From: Rhizodiscina lignyota
Lineage: Eukaryota > Ascomycota > Dothideomycetes > Aulographales > Rhizodiscinaceae
DNA: 64,000 nt
Assembly: GCA_010015805.1 (NCBI GenBank)
Contig: ML978130.1
Location: 1,054,001-1,118,000 of the forward strand
Direction: 5' to 3'
Part shown: positions 1-11,639 of the stretch, piece after piece
How positions within the stretch are numbered: the first letter of the stretch is position 1
Layout: each line of letters starts with the position of its first letter
The notes under the pieces: generated by a model
What the model was told of the DNA's origin: nothing
Database searches by the model: none
Seen by the model: only the letters and a program-made list of their open reading frames with translations
Translations under genes and position numbers: made by a program

Positions 1-231
1 GGTTCTCCGACATGGTAGAGGGCTGCGAGGCCGCTATAGCCATTCGGATTGACATACACCTAGAGTTGCGTTCGCGGGCTCAGGTTTCGCTTCCCTTTCT
101 TCTTCGTGATGAACGGTGGGGATAGTACGCTTGTGGAGAGATACTGTAGCTCGTGTGGAGCGGAGATGGATCAAGGTTCCGATGCAGCCGAGGAAGAAGA
201 TAACTAGGAGACGCGTAATGAGCGTTTTCAT
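1..231 (-). CDS. N-terminal fragment of a signal-anchor protein, runs off left edge
   Basis: Seen: ATG at 231 on the minus strand opens a reading frame that starts MKTLITRLLVIFFLGCIGTL, a hydrophobic signal peptide or signal anchor, followed by a charged, Glu-rich stretch. This frame stops near 34. In another frame the last 60 bases read VYVNPNGYSGLAALYHVGE, which looks like coding sequence. A spliced join is possible: the sequence before it ends CTCTAG, and GTATCT about 85 nt upstream would keep frame. I could not find a good branch site, so the join is a guess. Only the 5' end of the gene is in the window and the family is not recognised. Probably a secreted or type II membrane protein. Confidence 0.35.
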
Positions 232-297
232 ACTCTCCACATCCTCTTCTTGTGATGTACCGAATATTAAGGACGCTAGAAGGGTATGCGTCACCAA

Positions 298-1561
298 AGC
301 TGGGTATGTCGGTCAACGACGCCAAGCCTTTCAGTCTGGTCGACAGACGAACGAATGGAAGAGCAACGAAAGAGAGCAAAAAAGAGGCTGGCAAGAAGAA
401 ACGAGTCGCTGGAGGATTGGAAGAGATATATTGGAAGCAAGAGCATGATATTTCAGCGAATGGGCTCCACGTGCAGCACCGCGACGGTGTGCGTTTCAAG
501 AGCTCTCGGTCCGGAGAGGACAGCGGTGGGGTCTTCCACGCCTGCCATCTTGCAAGCAGGAGACTCTGAGAAACTCCAGACGATTGAGGTCGCAGAGACA
601 ATGGAGATGTTCGCAGAAGTACGCAAATGGACAGATCGTTTCTGGGCTGTCGCTGTTAAGGAAACTGAATTGAGTACACATAGGGCTCGACGTGGCAGCC
701 CTACGAGAAATGAAGTGTCTCAAGAGAATTACAATAAGAGTCTTACAGCTTACTACAGATAGCGAAGTGCTTGATTTGGGTTATCCTTCCAAGGTCGAGC
801 TGATGCTTTGGACATACTTTGTGGGGAGATGGAAGGAGGTCGAGCGATGCTTCTTGGCAAGTCTGGCAAGCTTCTCGAAGCTCATGCGGCGACGGCACGC
901 GTTTCGAGCTGCCTCTTGGCCGTAGCACGGCATGCGGTCCGAAGGAGAGAAGAAAGAGCGCTCGATTGCAATCCATGTGGCTGACAGGCTCGTGTTACTT
1001 GGCTATCCGCACCGCCAATTGATCGCACAGCGTCCCAGCGACGGTGATCGCCAGGAGAAGCTGGCAAGTCACCGTGTGCGGATGCCTTCCTTCGCGGCCA
1101 GGGGTAGAGTCATGTGCCACAAGCGCGGGAGGCAGGTGAGGCTGGCCTGCAACATGGAAGGCGTGTCGCTGCACCTGCTGTGCACTGCTGCGTGCTGCAA
1201 ATGGCACGCAGAGATGTCTCGAATAAAGTGAGAAGAGTCTGAAGCATCTCAAATAGCGACCTGTCAGACACAAACTCTCCGCAGAGGCGGGCGCTAACGG
1301 GCGGCCCCTGGGCCGATCTCCATCCACGCTCCATCACGCGACCGCATCTCATCTCCACGCCGAGCGAATGGGCAGCAATACGAGCGGAAAGCATGTTTGC
1401 TGCCCTTTTCAGCTCCACCTCCACTTCTTTTGTCACATCTGTCTCTCGCTTCTTTGTGCACGCTCGTCCTTGCATGCCACGCATTCCACTGCCTCGCGAC
1501 ACCCCGAGCAGAACCCCAGCCACTTGCTGACCGGAACATTAAAAAGCGGGCACAACCCACA
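298..1561. other. Intergenic region without a supported gene
   Basis: Short overlapping open frames occur on both strands, but none has family-like sequence, plausible splice signals or consistent codon use. The last 200 bases, just before the RA-PH gene, are C/T-rich as in many fungal 5' leaders. Probably divergent promoters for the genes on either side. Confidence 0.5.
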
Positions 1562-4450
1562 ATGGCGGATGCCGCCGATCCTCCTGGCATAGGCGATTCA
1601 TCTGTCAAAACCGCCGTTGCGCGCTCGCTCTCACGCTACCGTTCGGTGCGCAGGCAGCAGAGCCTCACCTCTTCCAGCCCTCCGCCAGTTCCTGTGCCTG
1701 AGCATGCGGCGCTGCCGCCCAATCGCGCAGATATGAATCAGCAGAATGTGCAGCGCAGCATGTCGCGCTACCACCGCAACCGACCCGCAACGTCTGCTGG
1801 CGCTGAACAGCCGCAGCCAGTCCCGCAACTCCCACCGCAAATGCCACCGCAGACTCAGGCGCGTCCTCTGCGTTCCCCCACCAGATACAAGCACATCTCG
1901 CCTCAGCAGAGCTACGATGAAATCATCGACAACTACGCCCAAGCCCCGCAGCGTCAGCGAACAACCACACGGCCGGGCACAGCAGTGCGGCCCCCTGCAA
2001 ACGATGCTAGTCGCGCCGAGGCTCGACAGATCATTGCTGGCGAGGCGGAGCGGCAGGAGCGCATGAAGGCGAAGATACGAGCAGAGCGCAAAGCGCAATC
2101 GGACGCGCAGGATGCGGAGCGCAGACGGAGGCAGCAGGAAGAAGAGCAGGCGGAGAGGGAGCGCCGCCGGAGAGCAGCCGAGGAGGTGCAGCAAAAGCAA
2201 CTGCGAGAGGCCGAGGAGATGCAGAAGAAGAAGAGGGAGAGGGAGGAGGAGTTAGCCTTGAGGCAGCAGCGGAGGGAGGAGGAGGCTCATCGAGTTTTCG
2301 AGGAAGAGGAGAAGCGCATGGCTGGCGGTCGCTTGTTGAAGAAGAAGGGCAGCTCTGGGGAGGGGCTGAAAGCGTCCAGAAATAGCGGGAGCAATCAGAT
2401 GGCTCAGCCAGTGACGCCGTCAAAATCGTCTGGCGGCCTATTTGGTATGTTCAAGAAGCGAAAGGGGGATGAGGCGCCGAAGTCTGCAGAGATTCTGGCT
2501 GGACCAAGTTCCAAATCTGCTACATGGCCAGAGGAACAATCAAAGTTCATCAAACAAGGAGGTGGAGGCATTGTCCCAGGGACCGACGCCCCCATTTCCG
2601 CCGTCAATGCTGGCGAGCGTCGCGTCAAAGTTGAATGCAACGACTCGTCGATCCTTCTCCCCGTCACACCCACCACAACTCCGCAAGATCTCATCCGGTC
2701 CGCGACGACCTGCCTATCTGTCCCAATCAACTACTCCACCGCCTTTCTGCTCGAATCCTACCTAAAAGTGGGACTACAGCGACCTCTCCGCAAATACGAG
2801 CATGTCCGTGATGTATTGAACAGCTGGGATGACGACTTGTCCAACACTCTACTCATCATGCATGCCACGTCCACCGCATCGGATGTTGAACTTAATGCGT
2901 CCCACGTGCCAAAGGATCGGCCAGCTTTTGGTTCAGGATGGTTCATGCACTACTCCCAGAAACCGGGGAAGTGGGACAAGCGATATGTCGCTTTACGTGC
3001 GGACGGCCAGTTGACAGCCGCGAAGAACGAAGCAGGCAAGGATCTGATCAACGTCTGCCATCTAAGCGACTTTGACATATATAGCCCGACACCGAAGAAG
3101 GCGAAGAAAGTCAAGCCACCGAAGAAGATCTGCTACGCGATAAAGAGTCAGCAGAAAAGCACCATGTTTATGAATACAACGACATTCGTCCATTTCTTTT
3201 GTAGCAATGATAAGCGGATTGCGGATGATTTCTACAGGGCGATCCAGGGGTGGCGGAGCTGGTATCTCGTCAATGTCATGGGCGAAGGGAACAAGAAGAA
3301 AGCCACTGAAGAAACGACAACGTCGCTGCTACGTAATAGCGATCTGGCGGGTGTAGGGGCACGAGACATCCCAGGAAGCCGCAGCGGTGCACGTCATCGT
3401 TCAACTGGCTCGCTGGACTCGCACTACCAACTCGGCTCGTTCAAACCCGTCTTCGATGAGAACCAGTTCGCAGCCCAGCAAACGACTTCCCCAACCACAT
3501 CCTCCGCACCTCGCAGCCAGCAACAGCCACATCAATCACGCAAGGTCTCTGCTTCATTGTCTGGGTCACTCCCGGACGATGCTCCTCTTGCCGTTCTTGC
3601 CAACAACATTCCTGACACCAAAGCACAGTACAGTCGCAAGATGACCGTACGTAACCGCAACACCCCACCATCCAGCTTCCCTGGCGCAGCATTCCACCAT
3701 TCGAACAGCAACAGCGGCGGAAGCAACAACCGCCCGTCCAGCAGCCACAGCAACCACGGCTCCGAGCAAACATTCGCAGAAAACGGCCTCCTCGGCCGCA
3801 CATACTCCCAACGCCAGCGCGACGTCTCAGGGCAAGCACCAGCCCGCCGCTCCTCCTTCGACGGCGGCTCCGGCCTCCAACGCACCCCGTCCATCCGCTC
3901 CCAGCGCCACCACTCCGCAGACCACTCCGACATCCCTGGACGCACGAAATCCATCCGCGGCAACCCGATGCCGAAGCCACTTGTCGATCTAACACCAAAG
4001 TATAAAGAGCCGCCGCAGTTCACGAAGAAGGGGAAGGGATTCAAACCAGACCACATCGGCCAAGGCGGGCTAGTCGAAGCCGCCACATCCGGTTTCCAAG
4101 ACGCCATCGTCATTCCCCCCTCCACAGACTGGCGCGGGCGGAACGTCGCCGGCGACACGGGGCGGCCGGTCACGAGCTCCAATGCACAGCACGACCGCAC
4201 GAAGAGCCTGCGCGGGCATGGAGTAAGAGTGAACGGCGGGCCGGAGGGCTTCACGGGCACGGGCTTGCTTGCGAGTAGCCGGGCGGAGCAGGGCTGGGGC
4301 GATGGGAACGCGGGGAGGGGAGTGGTGAGCCAGAACGCGAAGAGGGGAGGGCCGATGCTGGACATGCGTGAGGAGTCGCGGTTTGCACAGGGCAGTTTGC
4401 TCGCGAAGGTGGAGAGTAGTGGGGCGGGGAATGGGCATGGGGAGTACTAA
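1562..4450 (+). CDS. RA and PH domain adaptor protein (fungal MRL/RIAM-like)
   Basis: Single-exon gene encoding 962 aa from ATG at 1562 (MADAADPPG). The frame stays open upstream to about 1397 but has no ATG there. Seen: a low-complexity Ser/Pro/Gln-rich N-terminus; a very charged Glu/Arg coiled-coil at about residues 150-256; a ubiquitin-like Ras-association domain at about 350-435 (starts RRVKVECNDS); a pleckstrin homology domain at about 457-571 (GSGWFMHYSQKPGKWDKRYV, ending near the conserved Trp of SWYLV); then a long Ser/Asn/Gly-rich disordered tail. The RA-PH tandem is the architecture of lamellipodin/RIAM/Grb7-type adaptors. In fungi such proteins are thought to link small GTPases and membrane lipids to polarity or septation; that role is inferred. 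High confidence for the gene and domains, low for the precise function. Confidence 0.88.
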   Translation: MADAADPPGIGDSSVKTAVARSLSRYRSVRRQQSLTSSSPPPVPVPEHAALPPNRADMNQQNVQRSMSRYHRNRPATSAGAEQPQPVPQLPPQMPPQTQARPLRSPTRYKHISPQQSYDEIIDNYAQAPQRQRTTTRPGTAVRPPANDASRAEARQIIAGEAERQERMKAKIRAERKAQSDAQDAERRRRQQEEEQAERERRRRAAEEVQQKQLREAEEMQKKKREREEELALRQQRREEEAHRVFEEEEKRMAGGRLLKKKGSSGEGLKASRNSGSNQMAQPVTPSKSSGGLFGMFKKRKGDEAPKSAEILAGPSSKSATWPEEQSKFIKQGGGGIVPGTDAPISAVNAGERRVKVECNDSSILLPVTPTTTPQDLIRSATTCLSVPINYSTAFLLESYLKVGLQRPLRKYEHVRDVLNSWDDDLSNTLLIMHATSTASDVELNASHVPKDRPAFGSGWFMHYSQKPGKWDKRYVALRADGQLTAAKNEAGKDLINVCHLSDFDIYSPTPKKAKKVKPPKKICYAIKSQQKSTMFMNTTTFVHFFCSNDKRIADDFYRAIQGWRSWYLVNVMGEGNKKKATEETTTSLLRNSDLAGVGARDIPGSRSGARHRSTGSLDSHYQLGSFKPVFDENQFAAQQTTSPTTSSAPRSQQQPHQSRKVSASLSGSLPDDAPLAVLANNIPDTKAQYSRKMTVRNRNTPPSSFPGAAFHHSNSNSGGSNNRPSSSHSNHGSEQTFAENGLLGRTYSQRQRDVSGQAPARRSSFDGGSGLQRTPSIRSQRHHSADHSDIPGRTKSIRGNPMPKPLVDLTPKYKEPPQFTKKGKGFKPDHIGQGGLVEAATSGFQDAIVIPPSTDWRGRNVAGDTGRPVTSSNAQHDRTKSLRGHGVRVNGGPEGFTGTGLLASSRAEQGWGDGNAGRGVVSQNAKRGGPMLDMREESRFAQGSLLAKVESSGAGNGHGEY

Positions 4451-5313
4451 CTTTGGTCATGCAAGCGGTATGAACGGGCATATTGAGACGGCCGACATCT
4501 TTCGAAGCGAACGAGCATATCGGGTAGCCTTTTCCTTGCATAGCGTGCATAAGCAGCAGTCATAGCGTTGCATTGGGTATTTTCTTGCGTATTACTGAAA
4601 TAAGCTTCGGATTGGACGCCTTGGGGGTGACGAAATGGTTGGCTCCGATGGAGGCTGAAAGTGTTGTGGTATTTACTATCTCGCTCTTCCAAGCAATCAA
4701 GCGCATCTCTGAAGGCTCAATTTGATATGCTTCAGCCAGTATTTGTTCAGACTGCACAGCCTCGTTGAGTTTCATCTGTCTTAGTGAGAGATGCTGTTCC
4801 TCCCAGCAGCTCATTCCAGGGCAGCGAGAATTCATTCATAAAGTGCCTCTAGGCCACCATGCTGTTCCGCGTGGTTGACTGTTGTCACGTCTTTCATCTC
4901 CTTCACAATCGCCGTGAGAGGCTTGAAGTCCCTAAAGAGACGTTGCGTCTTGGCAGAAGGTAGCAGTATTTATAAAGATTGCACAGCTGCGTTAACTGAA
5001 GTCTGCTTTGGCTGGAGCTGCTGCTCTGCCTGGCAGCTCAACCACAGAGAGGGGGTTCAATTTGTTCTATTCCCTTGATTATAATATGACTGGCCGCGAT
5101 GGAAGTTGAAAAGCCTACAGCAAGAAGTCATCACTTTTTCCAGCGTGAGCGTGAGCATCGCTTCAGCCCATTCAAATCGCACGACGTGGTCAAACTCCGT
5201 CAGTATTTACTAGACACCGTAAGATACAACCAATGCCGCATGTTTTCATTTTCCGTCTGCGATTTAGCAGCTATGCATACTACGCACTACGCGACCGAGA
5301 GATCCATGATACC
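4451..5313. other. Intergenic region without a supported gene
   Basis: This stretch separates the 3' end of the RA-PH gene from the 3' end of the small membrane ORF. Only short open frames are present and none is convincing, so it probably holds the two convergent 3' UTRs. Confidence 0.5.
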
Positions 5314-5577
5314 CTAACGCCTCGCCATGCCCAAGCCATAAATAAGGAGTCCCAAACCAACGACGCCATTAAAAACGATGACGAAAAGCTGCACGCGCGC
5401 CCTGTTGCGCGCGTCCATGCGCGGCACCACCATCAGCAGCCACCAGGACAGCGCGCCCATCGCAGTGCAGAAGTACACCATCCAAGCCGTCGACTCGGAC
5501 GCGAACCTCGCGCAGAAGCCGGCGTTCGGAGGCGCGCCGGCGAGCAACGCGTCCGTGCCGTTCGTCACATCCGACAT
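5314..5577 (-). CDS. Small two-TM membrane protein, unknown function
   Basis: Open frame from ATG at 5577 to TAG at 5314, encoding 87 aa (starts MSDVTNGTDALL). The third codon positions are strongly G/C biased, as in the real genes nearby. Two hydrophobic segments are visible: WMVYFCTAMGALSWWLLMVV (about residues 34-53) and LFVIVFNGVVGLGLLIYGLG (about 65-84), joined by a basic loop MDARNRARVQ. It starts about 90 bp downstream of the cerato-platanin stop on the same strand. It could be an independent small gene or the last exon of a larger membrane protein whose other exons I cannot see. Family not recognised. Confidence 0.5.
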   Translation of the reverse strand: MSDVTNGTDALLAGAPPNAGFCARFASESTAWMVYFCTAMGALSWWLLMVVPRMDARNRARVQLFVIVFNGVVGLGLLIYGLGMARR

Positions 5578-5667
5578 GCCGCCCGCACGAAGCCTGCCAC
5601 CTAGCACGAGTACACATTAACCGCTGCTCAGCTCCCCACACGTTCCAAAATAGATATCGCCATCGTT

Positions 5668-6316
5668 CTATTTGAACCCACACAAGCTGCTCGCGACCTG
5701 CTCGACCTTGTCGAGCGTGACGCGGCCCTTCTGCACGGCCTGCGCGGTGCCGCCGGGGAAGAGCTGGCCCATGGCGGCGAGGGCGACGTTGAACTCGCCG
5801 GGCGCGGCGTGGTCGACGGCGGTCAGGAGGATGGAGCGGCCTTTGTAGGTGAGGCGGTAGCATTGGCCGCACTGCATTCGTATATCATATCAGTATCTTC
5901 GTTTCAGTGCATAGGAAGAGAATGGAAGGTGGGGCGGTAAGGTACCTTCGGGCTGTTCCAGCCAGCAATGTCGCCCGAGCCGCCGATGCGCGGGAAGGAC
6001 GGGACTTGCTTCTGCGTCTCCCAGCCGAAGCGGGTGATGAGGCCGTTGTCGCCGTCCGAGCAGGCCAGCGAGGTGAGGGCGCGGGAGCCGTCGTCGTAGC
6101 CTTGGTCGTAGGACACTGTCGGTGGATGTTAGTGTATGTGGTTTTGAAAGAGGGCATGATTGTGATGGGAGAGGAGGGTTGAAGGGGCTGGTAAGGATAA
6201 GAGCAAACTGAAGTGAATGTGGCAATGGTGCTGAGAAGAGAATGGAACATACGAGTCCAGGCCTGAGTGCCGGCGACGTAGACGGCAATGGCACTGAAGA
6301 CGGTGGAGAACTTCAT
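5668..6316 (-). CDS. Cerato-platanin family secreted protein
   Basis: Three exons: 6316-6253, 6115-5946 and 5871-5668, giving 145 aa in frame. Introns have donors GTATGT and GTACCT and acceptors GACAG and TGCAG. Seen: a signal peptide ([19 protein letters not shown]); the family opening [16 protein letters not shown]; a core with [28 protein letters not shown] across the second junction; then AVDHA and a C-terminal SSLCGF. The four cysteines of the family (ACSD, KCGQC, SLCGF) are present. Length matches the usual 130-145 aa. Cerato-platanins are small expansin-like secreted proteins that bind chitin oligomers, sit in or leave the fungal wall, and are recognised by plants. Position is unremarkable, not next to other effectors. 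Confidence 0.95.
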
Positions 6317-7504
6317 CTTGATTGAGCTGTTTCGGGGATGGGTTGAAGAAGTGACGATATTATAAATTAAGCTTAAAGCAAGAAGCGATTGCCGATGATC
6401 TGGGATTGATGCTTGGGAAGCTTGTTGAGTGAAGGAAAAGACCAGTAGAGAGACGAGGAGAAAGTCAAGATATATGTGAAGCTCGCCGGCTAAGCCTTCC
6501 CTTTACGATCTACTACGACGTGGTTACCGTTGCCCCGGCAGTCCACGGCAAGCAGTTGCTCGTGTATTCCCCATCACGAGAGCAGAGAAGCTGCATTGCG
6601 GCGGTGAGGTCGGTTCCTTGCATGTCTTTCGATACTCAGAGGTTGCACGAGCGGATTCACGGGCGGACGTGCGGAAGAGCAAACAGCTGGAACGAAGCCG
6701 GACTCGAAAGAGCAAACGCATATGTAATGGAACGTTCCGTATAAGGAAAGACTAAACAGCAAAGTCCCAGAGAGGAGTGGAAGATGCAAGACATTCAATA
6801 GTCGAAGTAGGCGCAGCACCTAGCTTGCCAGAAGTACGAAGGTAGGTAGCCGAGCTTATAGGAAGGTAGCGGCCCCAGCAGATTTAGTGCCGTGACGTGA
6901 CATAAGAAACGGATTCCGCCAGACGGTCTTTGCGGCGGCCGGCCAGCTTCAGCCGCACCGCAAATAACCCCGCGCAGTTAGAATTATACAAAAAAGCTCT
7001 CCAGTGCAGAGTTGCATGCAGGAAAACGAAAGGGTGAATCCCTCCCTCGAGAAAGCTGGCCAATCAAGAGGCCCGCTCTCGCGCTTGGCCAATCAGAAAA
7101 TGCAAGCAAAAAAGCCATCCGAAGTAGGTAATCCCATGCATCGTCCCATCGCATCGCATCCCGTGGCCGTAAAAGTCATCCCTTCCCAGATGCAGGCTTC
7201 CAGCTCGCCCGAGTTTTCTTACCTCTTACATGACCAGCAGCAATTCCAGAAAACGTGTGAAACAAGGCGCCAAACTTAGAGAAGACCCCACAAACTAGCC
7301 TCAAAGCGCCGTAGATCGCTTGCAATCTGAACCCAACCCCACAGGCAGGCACCTTTTCCGATCTGCCGGTTCCACCGTTATTTGAGCATCGTGTTCTCGC
7401 CCATGCCGTCATCGCCAAAAATACCCATATCTTCACACCGCATCCGCTCACACTTCTCTTCCCATGCCAATGCATCTCGTACATTGACACCTCCAAAGGG
7501 CGCA
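6317..7504. other. Intergenic region: cerato-platanin promoter side
   Basis: No supported gene. The stretch contains the 5' region of the cerato-platanin gene, a small cluster of GGTAGGTAG-type repeats near 6838-6870, and the 3' side of the F-box gene. Short open frames on both strands look accidental. Confidence 0.5.
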
Positions 7505-9348
7505 TTACCTCCAAAGGTCACCTCTGCTCCCTCTCTTCTCCGTCGCTGCATGCATCGGCATCCAGCTGCCCCGATGTCCATGTGCACCACTGTCCTTAAT
7601 ACTTCCCCTCGAGCCCGGTCTTGCGCCAGGCACTTCTTCGCTCGGGATAGCCAAGAAGCCACCGAACCCGTTACCGACAACCACAGATTCCCTTCCAGTG
7701 CCCCACTGCGGTCCTAGCCCTCTGCTTGCCGAGTACGCAGACATTGGACGTCCACCAGACAGAGAGAGGGAGCCGCGACGACCTGCAGGCAAGCCAGTAG
7801 GAGAGATGAAGTTGTAGACCCAGTCGTGCTCGTCGAGGCCCTTCGTGTACACCGACAAGGGGTGAGTTAAGCCCTGTGGTCCTCCTAGCCCTTTCGGTGG
7901 AGCCTTTCCGCCCGCAAATGGTTGAACTGGTGGCGCGAGGAGAAGAGAGTCGGGGAAGGTGGGATCGCGGACATAGAGTTCGCGAAGGGCGGGAAGAGAG
8001 TTGGACATTAACGACGACGAGAGGTAGGCGTAGTACGAGTCTGTGATCGATGCATGCATAGGAGAGGCGAGCAAATGGAGGGCAGAGGCGTTTGTTGCGC
8101 GTGGAGAACTCTCCTCGTCGCGGGGCGTCAATTCAAACTTGAGCGTGGACAGTGAGAAGGAGGCCATGGGAGGAATTGGATCAAGCGGCATGCTGGTGGC
8201 CACTTGCTCGATGACTCTGAGCGCCTTGAGGTTTGAAGCGGCCCAGATAACTTGATGCAGCTCAGGGATCGTGACACCAGTCGCGGAGAGGGAGAGTGTT
8301 GTGAGGGATTCCTTTACAAGCTGGTCGGACAGGTAGGTTGTGAGTCCTTGTGCAGTGATGTGTGGACACTGTTCAATTGTGAGAGACTGCAGGGGCGGGA
8401 AGTTCTGCAATGACGGCGATTGGTGGAAGATCGAGTCTGTCAGGTTCGGCATCTCAGAGAGAGTAAGCTCGTGGAGGGTCGGGAGGAAGCCAAGAACGCG
8501 TCTGAGATTCTGAGGCTGGTTTCGAAGGCGCGATACCTCGACGGTGGATAGGTTGAGCCAGTGTCCTTGGAGCAGCATCTCGAACAACTGCTCACTTCCC
8601 GCATCGTACTTCATCTTCCGAATCTCTGGACACCTCGCCTGCAGCTCGTTCCTTAACGTATGGCAGCTCTGATCGCCTGTGAAGAATCCATCGGGAAGAT
8701 CGACGTATTGGAGATTCGGCAGGGCGGAGACACAGCGAGCAAGATCAGCCTTGCAGGTCTCGCGTGTCATGTAGGGGAGCTTGAGGCTAAGGACGAGCGA
8801 AGCCAGCCATTGATTGTCCCACACCGAACGTGAGAGGAGATGTAGGCGGGTGGCGGGGGCATCAGGAGCATCGCCATGACGCGACTTGCGGCGGCGCTTT
8901 TCGGCAAGTATCTCTTCGAGTTCGCAGTAGTGGACGGCATCGATGCGGATGGACTTGTAGCTGCAAACATGGTCGTGTGAGCAGAAGATTTGGAGGTGTG
9001 CGAGCGCAAATGGGGCAAATAGACTTACAGTAGCTCTTGCACCGGCTGATACCAGTTCCTCCGCACTCTCGCGCAGTTTCCCAGATCTCTCAAATCGCAT
9101 AGCATGCATCCGTCGCCAACCTCGCTCCTCTCACTTGTCTCATAGCTCTCATCCAAGACGTGGGGACAGACGTAGGTGAATATGTTCTTCAGCACATTGT
9201 CCGGTAACCTTGAGATGTAGTCTGCGCCGGCGCGCTGGTATGGAGAGGTGTTGACGTTGTAGCCGTTGACGCCGTTATGGTAGGAGCTCGAGGCATCGTT
9301 CTTCTCGTTGAGCTTCGAGCGCGAGCGGAAGTGCTTGAGGAGACCCAT
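7505..9348 (-). CDS. F-box protein with leucine-rich repeats
   Basis: Two exons, 9348-9029 and 8960-7505 (68-nt intron, donor GTAAGT, acceptor TTTGCAG), encode 591 aa. Seen: F-box-like motif at about residues 44-62 (YISRLPDNVLKNIFTYVCP); CxxC-like spacing after it (GCMLCDLRDLGNCARVRRNW), the usual F-box second half; then a long region with LRR character (LPNLQYVDLP, LPTLHELTLSEMPNLTD, LQSLTIEQCPHITAQGLTTY, LTTLSLSATGVT). The tail is Gly/Ser-rich and disordered. F-box/LRR proteins act as substrate receptors of SCF ubiquitin ligases through Skp1; the target here cannot be read from sequence. Another intron may lie in the 5' UTR. Gene and domain calls are solid, orthology is not assigned. Confidence 0.88.
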
Positions 9349-11639
9349 GAAGCCTTTGAAGGGACTGAATTACAAATAAGCGTCAGTATTTGATATGGCG
9401 CGAAGTGCACGCAAGCAGTGGAGTCAGGATTGCGAGAGCTCACCTGGGCATGTGGGAGAAGTTCTAGTGGGGTGTGCCGACCAGGATGATGCCACAAGGC
9501 GAGCGGCGTATAATTAGCAGTGCGCCACTCGAAGTTGTGCTGGATGTTTCAGAGAAACAAGTCCAGAGATTTATGGAAAGGTGTTTCAATGCGGCGTCGC
9601 TGCTCTGAAAAGGGAGCGTGGAGCGCGATCAGCATGGGGGCGCGCCGCGACGTGGAGAAGGCGAGGATAGGGGAGGCCAGCGAGTGAGCGTCGTGATATT
9701 AGTGTCCCGCACAATGCAGAAGGATTCGCGCAGATCAGGGACACCGGCTGGATAGCGTGGAGGTGCGTTTGGCGCGGAAGAGAGTGGGCAGGCAGCCAGA
9801 TAGGCAGAAGCTTGGAGAGGAGGAGGTTCATTAGATGGCTACGGAGTACTGTGCTACTGCTACCTAGGTAGGTACGCTCCTCATTGGCGTCATCATTCGA
9901 GCAATGGGCGAGTCCACGTTGGACGCCAAGCATTCATATGTTTCACAATCTGCCACACAACAGGCAGTGGGAAAGAGCGTGTTGCCAGCGCTGTTTGCGC
10001 TCCGACTGGCAAAAGGTCGAGTCGAGCGAGGCCATATATATTCGGCCGCGATCACGCCCGCCACGCGCACGTTGGTCCTCACAATGACGAGTCGGTGGTG
10101 TTGAGGAGCGCTCAGGGGCAGCGTGCAACGCGAACATGAAACAAGTCGCTCAGCTGCTGCGTGATCAGCGAATTGGAGGCGGCGCCGCTGTCGCTTGCGG
10201 CTTTGCGGCCCTACCCGCGGCCAGGCTTGTCTCTTCCGCCCTTCCAGAAATTCACAACTGGCCAGCGGAGCTTTGAGTGCTGGCTCGGCACTCGGCGTGA
10301 TGAGGCGCGGCCATGAAGAAGCCATCCACGACGGGGGTCAGCCTCCTTTGCGCGCATCGTAAGCGACGCGCGACCAGCCAGCCGTTGAGCAGCGGCGGCA
10401 GCAAAACGTGCTGTTTGCCACATGCTGCTGCTGTGCCACAGCTTCCACAGCGCTGCATTCGACGGCTCACGGTGCAGCGCTGCCCCGTTTTCAATATCAG
10501 ATTCTGACCCCCTGAGCACCGCTGGACGCTTACGGAGCACATCGATGAGCCATTCCACAGCAGTGGTTCTCGGGACCGCTCTGTGTCTTTGGACCGCGAT
10601 GCAAGCTAGAATCGCGACGTTCCACGATGCCCGAAGCTGCCAATGCACCAGGCCTCGACGTGCAGCGCCTCTGCCAGACGACGGCGTGCATGCAATTTGG
10701 CGGCACGCTTCCAGCTCGGCTCGTGGGCCCGCGCATCAAGCGACACGGCCGCAGCTTTGATATGAGTATCGATACGACGATCAGGCAATACCGCACATAT
10801 ACGACGGTGAGTCCGGAGGATCCATGAGCTCAGAGACAGAGAGCGTCAGGCTTTGCTATATCCAGCCCGAATGTGTCACTTGAAAGTGGAAATGGCTGTG
10901 ATGGGTGTCGGGATTAGCCCAGCATGTCCCAAAAGCCAAGTTCCACAACGCTCGCAGGGCACGCGAACCCAGCGCCATGCCACGCGGCGCGAGAGAACGA
11001 CAGTTTCAGACGCCTGTGTCATAGGCACCACCGAGACGAGGCTCTGCTGGATCGGCTGGCGGGGGCTCTGCATAGCCGGTATAAGCTCTTACCATTGAGA
11101 CGCAAATATATGGAAGCAACATGCTGTATGGAGCAGCCGGAGTGACTCGTCACTCAACTCAAGACGAGCAGGAAGACGTGCTGAGGATCACCTCCAGTAA
11201 GCGTCATGACGCGGGGATAAAATAGCTGCTGCAGCCCTTCGCGTACAGGACGATCCCGGGAATCACAAATTGGGTGCTGCTTGCAGCGGGCAAGGCTTAA
11301 GCTGGCTTGAGCCCAGCACCCACATGTCATCTTTCGATGGAATCTGCGGCCCAGAGAAGAAGTGCTGCTGAGAAGAGTAGCGAGGAGGAAAGTTTGAGGC
11401 AAGCCTCAAGACCGAGCGTCGTCGCTCACGGTAATTGACATGGACTGGCTGCAAATCTGCTTCAGTGCAAGTGCTTAGCTAGTTCACGCCGGTAGCTTAC
11501 CGGCATGCAAAGAAAAGAAGAAAGTCTGCCCTGAGGTGCTGCCAATTGAAGCTATTCTCGTTGCGGCGTTCGGATAGACAACTAGTGAGGTGTGGTGAGC
11601 GGACTCGAAACTTTTCGACTTGCACGTCCAACTTCGCTT
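9349..11639. other. Long intergenic region without a supported gene
   Basis: About 2.3 kb. Many overlapping open frames appear on both strands because the DNA is GC-rich, but none has recognisable domains, splice structure or a consistent coding strand. It lies between two divergent gene starts (F-box on minus, NRP1-like on plus), so it probably holds two promoters. An unannotated non-coding RNA cannot be excluded from sequence alone. Confidence 0.45.
9861..9874. promoter_or_regulatory. Palindromic TACCTAGGTA motif
   Basis: The 14 bases include the perfect 10-bp palindrome TACCTAGGTA, extended by GGTA. This kind of CCTAGG palindrome is common in Pezizomycotina intergenic DNA. A TACGGAGTAC near-palindrome lies about 20 bp upstream. 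Function unknown; a DNA-binding site is a guess. Confidence 0.3.

Noticed and set aside
286-762. 158-codon ORF at the left edge
   Set aside because: Overlaps other frames, lacks family-like sequence and introns; composition is not coding-like.
5369-5872. 167-codon Arg-rich frame overlapping cerato-platanin
   Set aside because: Shadow of the GC-rich cerato-platanin exon and the small membrane ORF in another frame.
10211-10648. 145-codon minus-strand ORF in the long intergenic region
   Set aside because: Overlapped by comparable frames on the plus strand; GC-rich DNA readily gives long frames. No recognisable motif.
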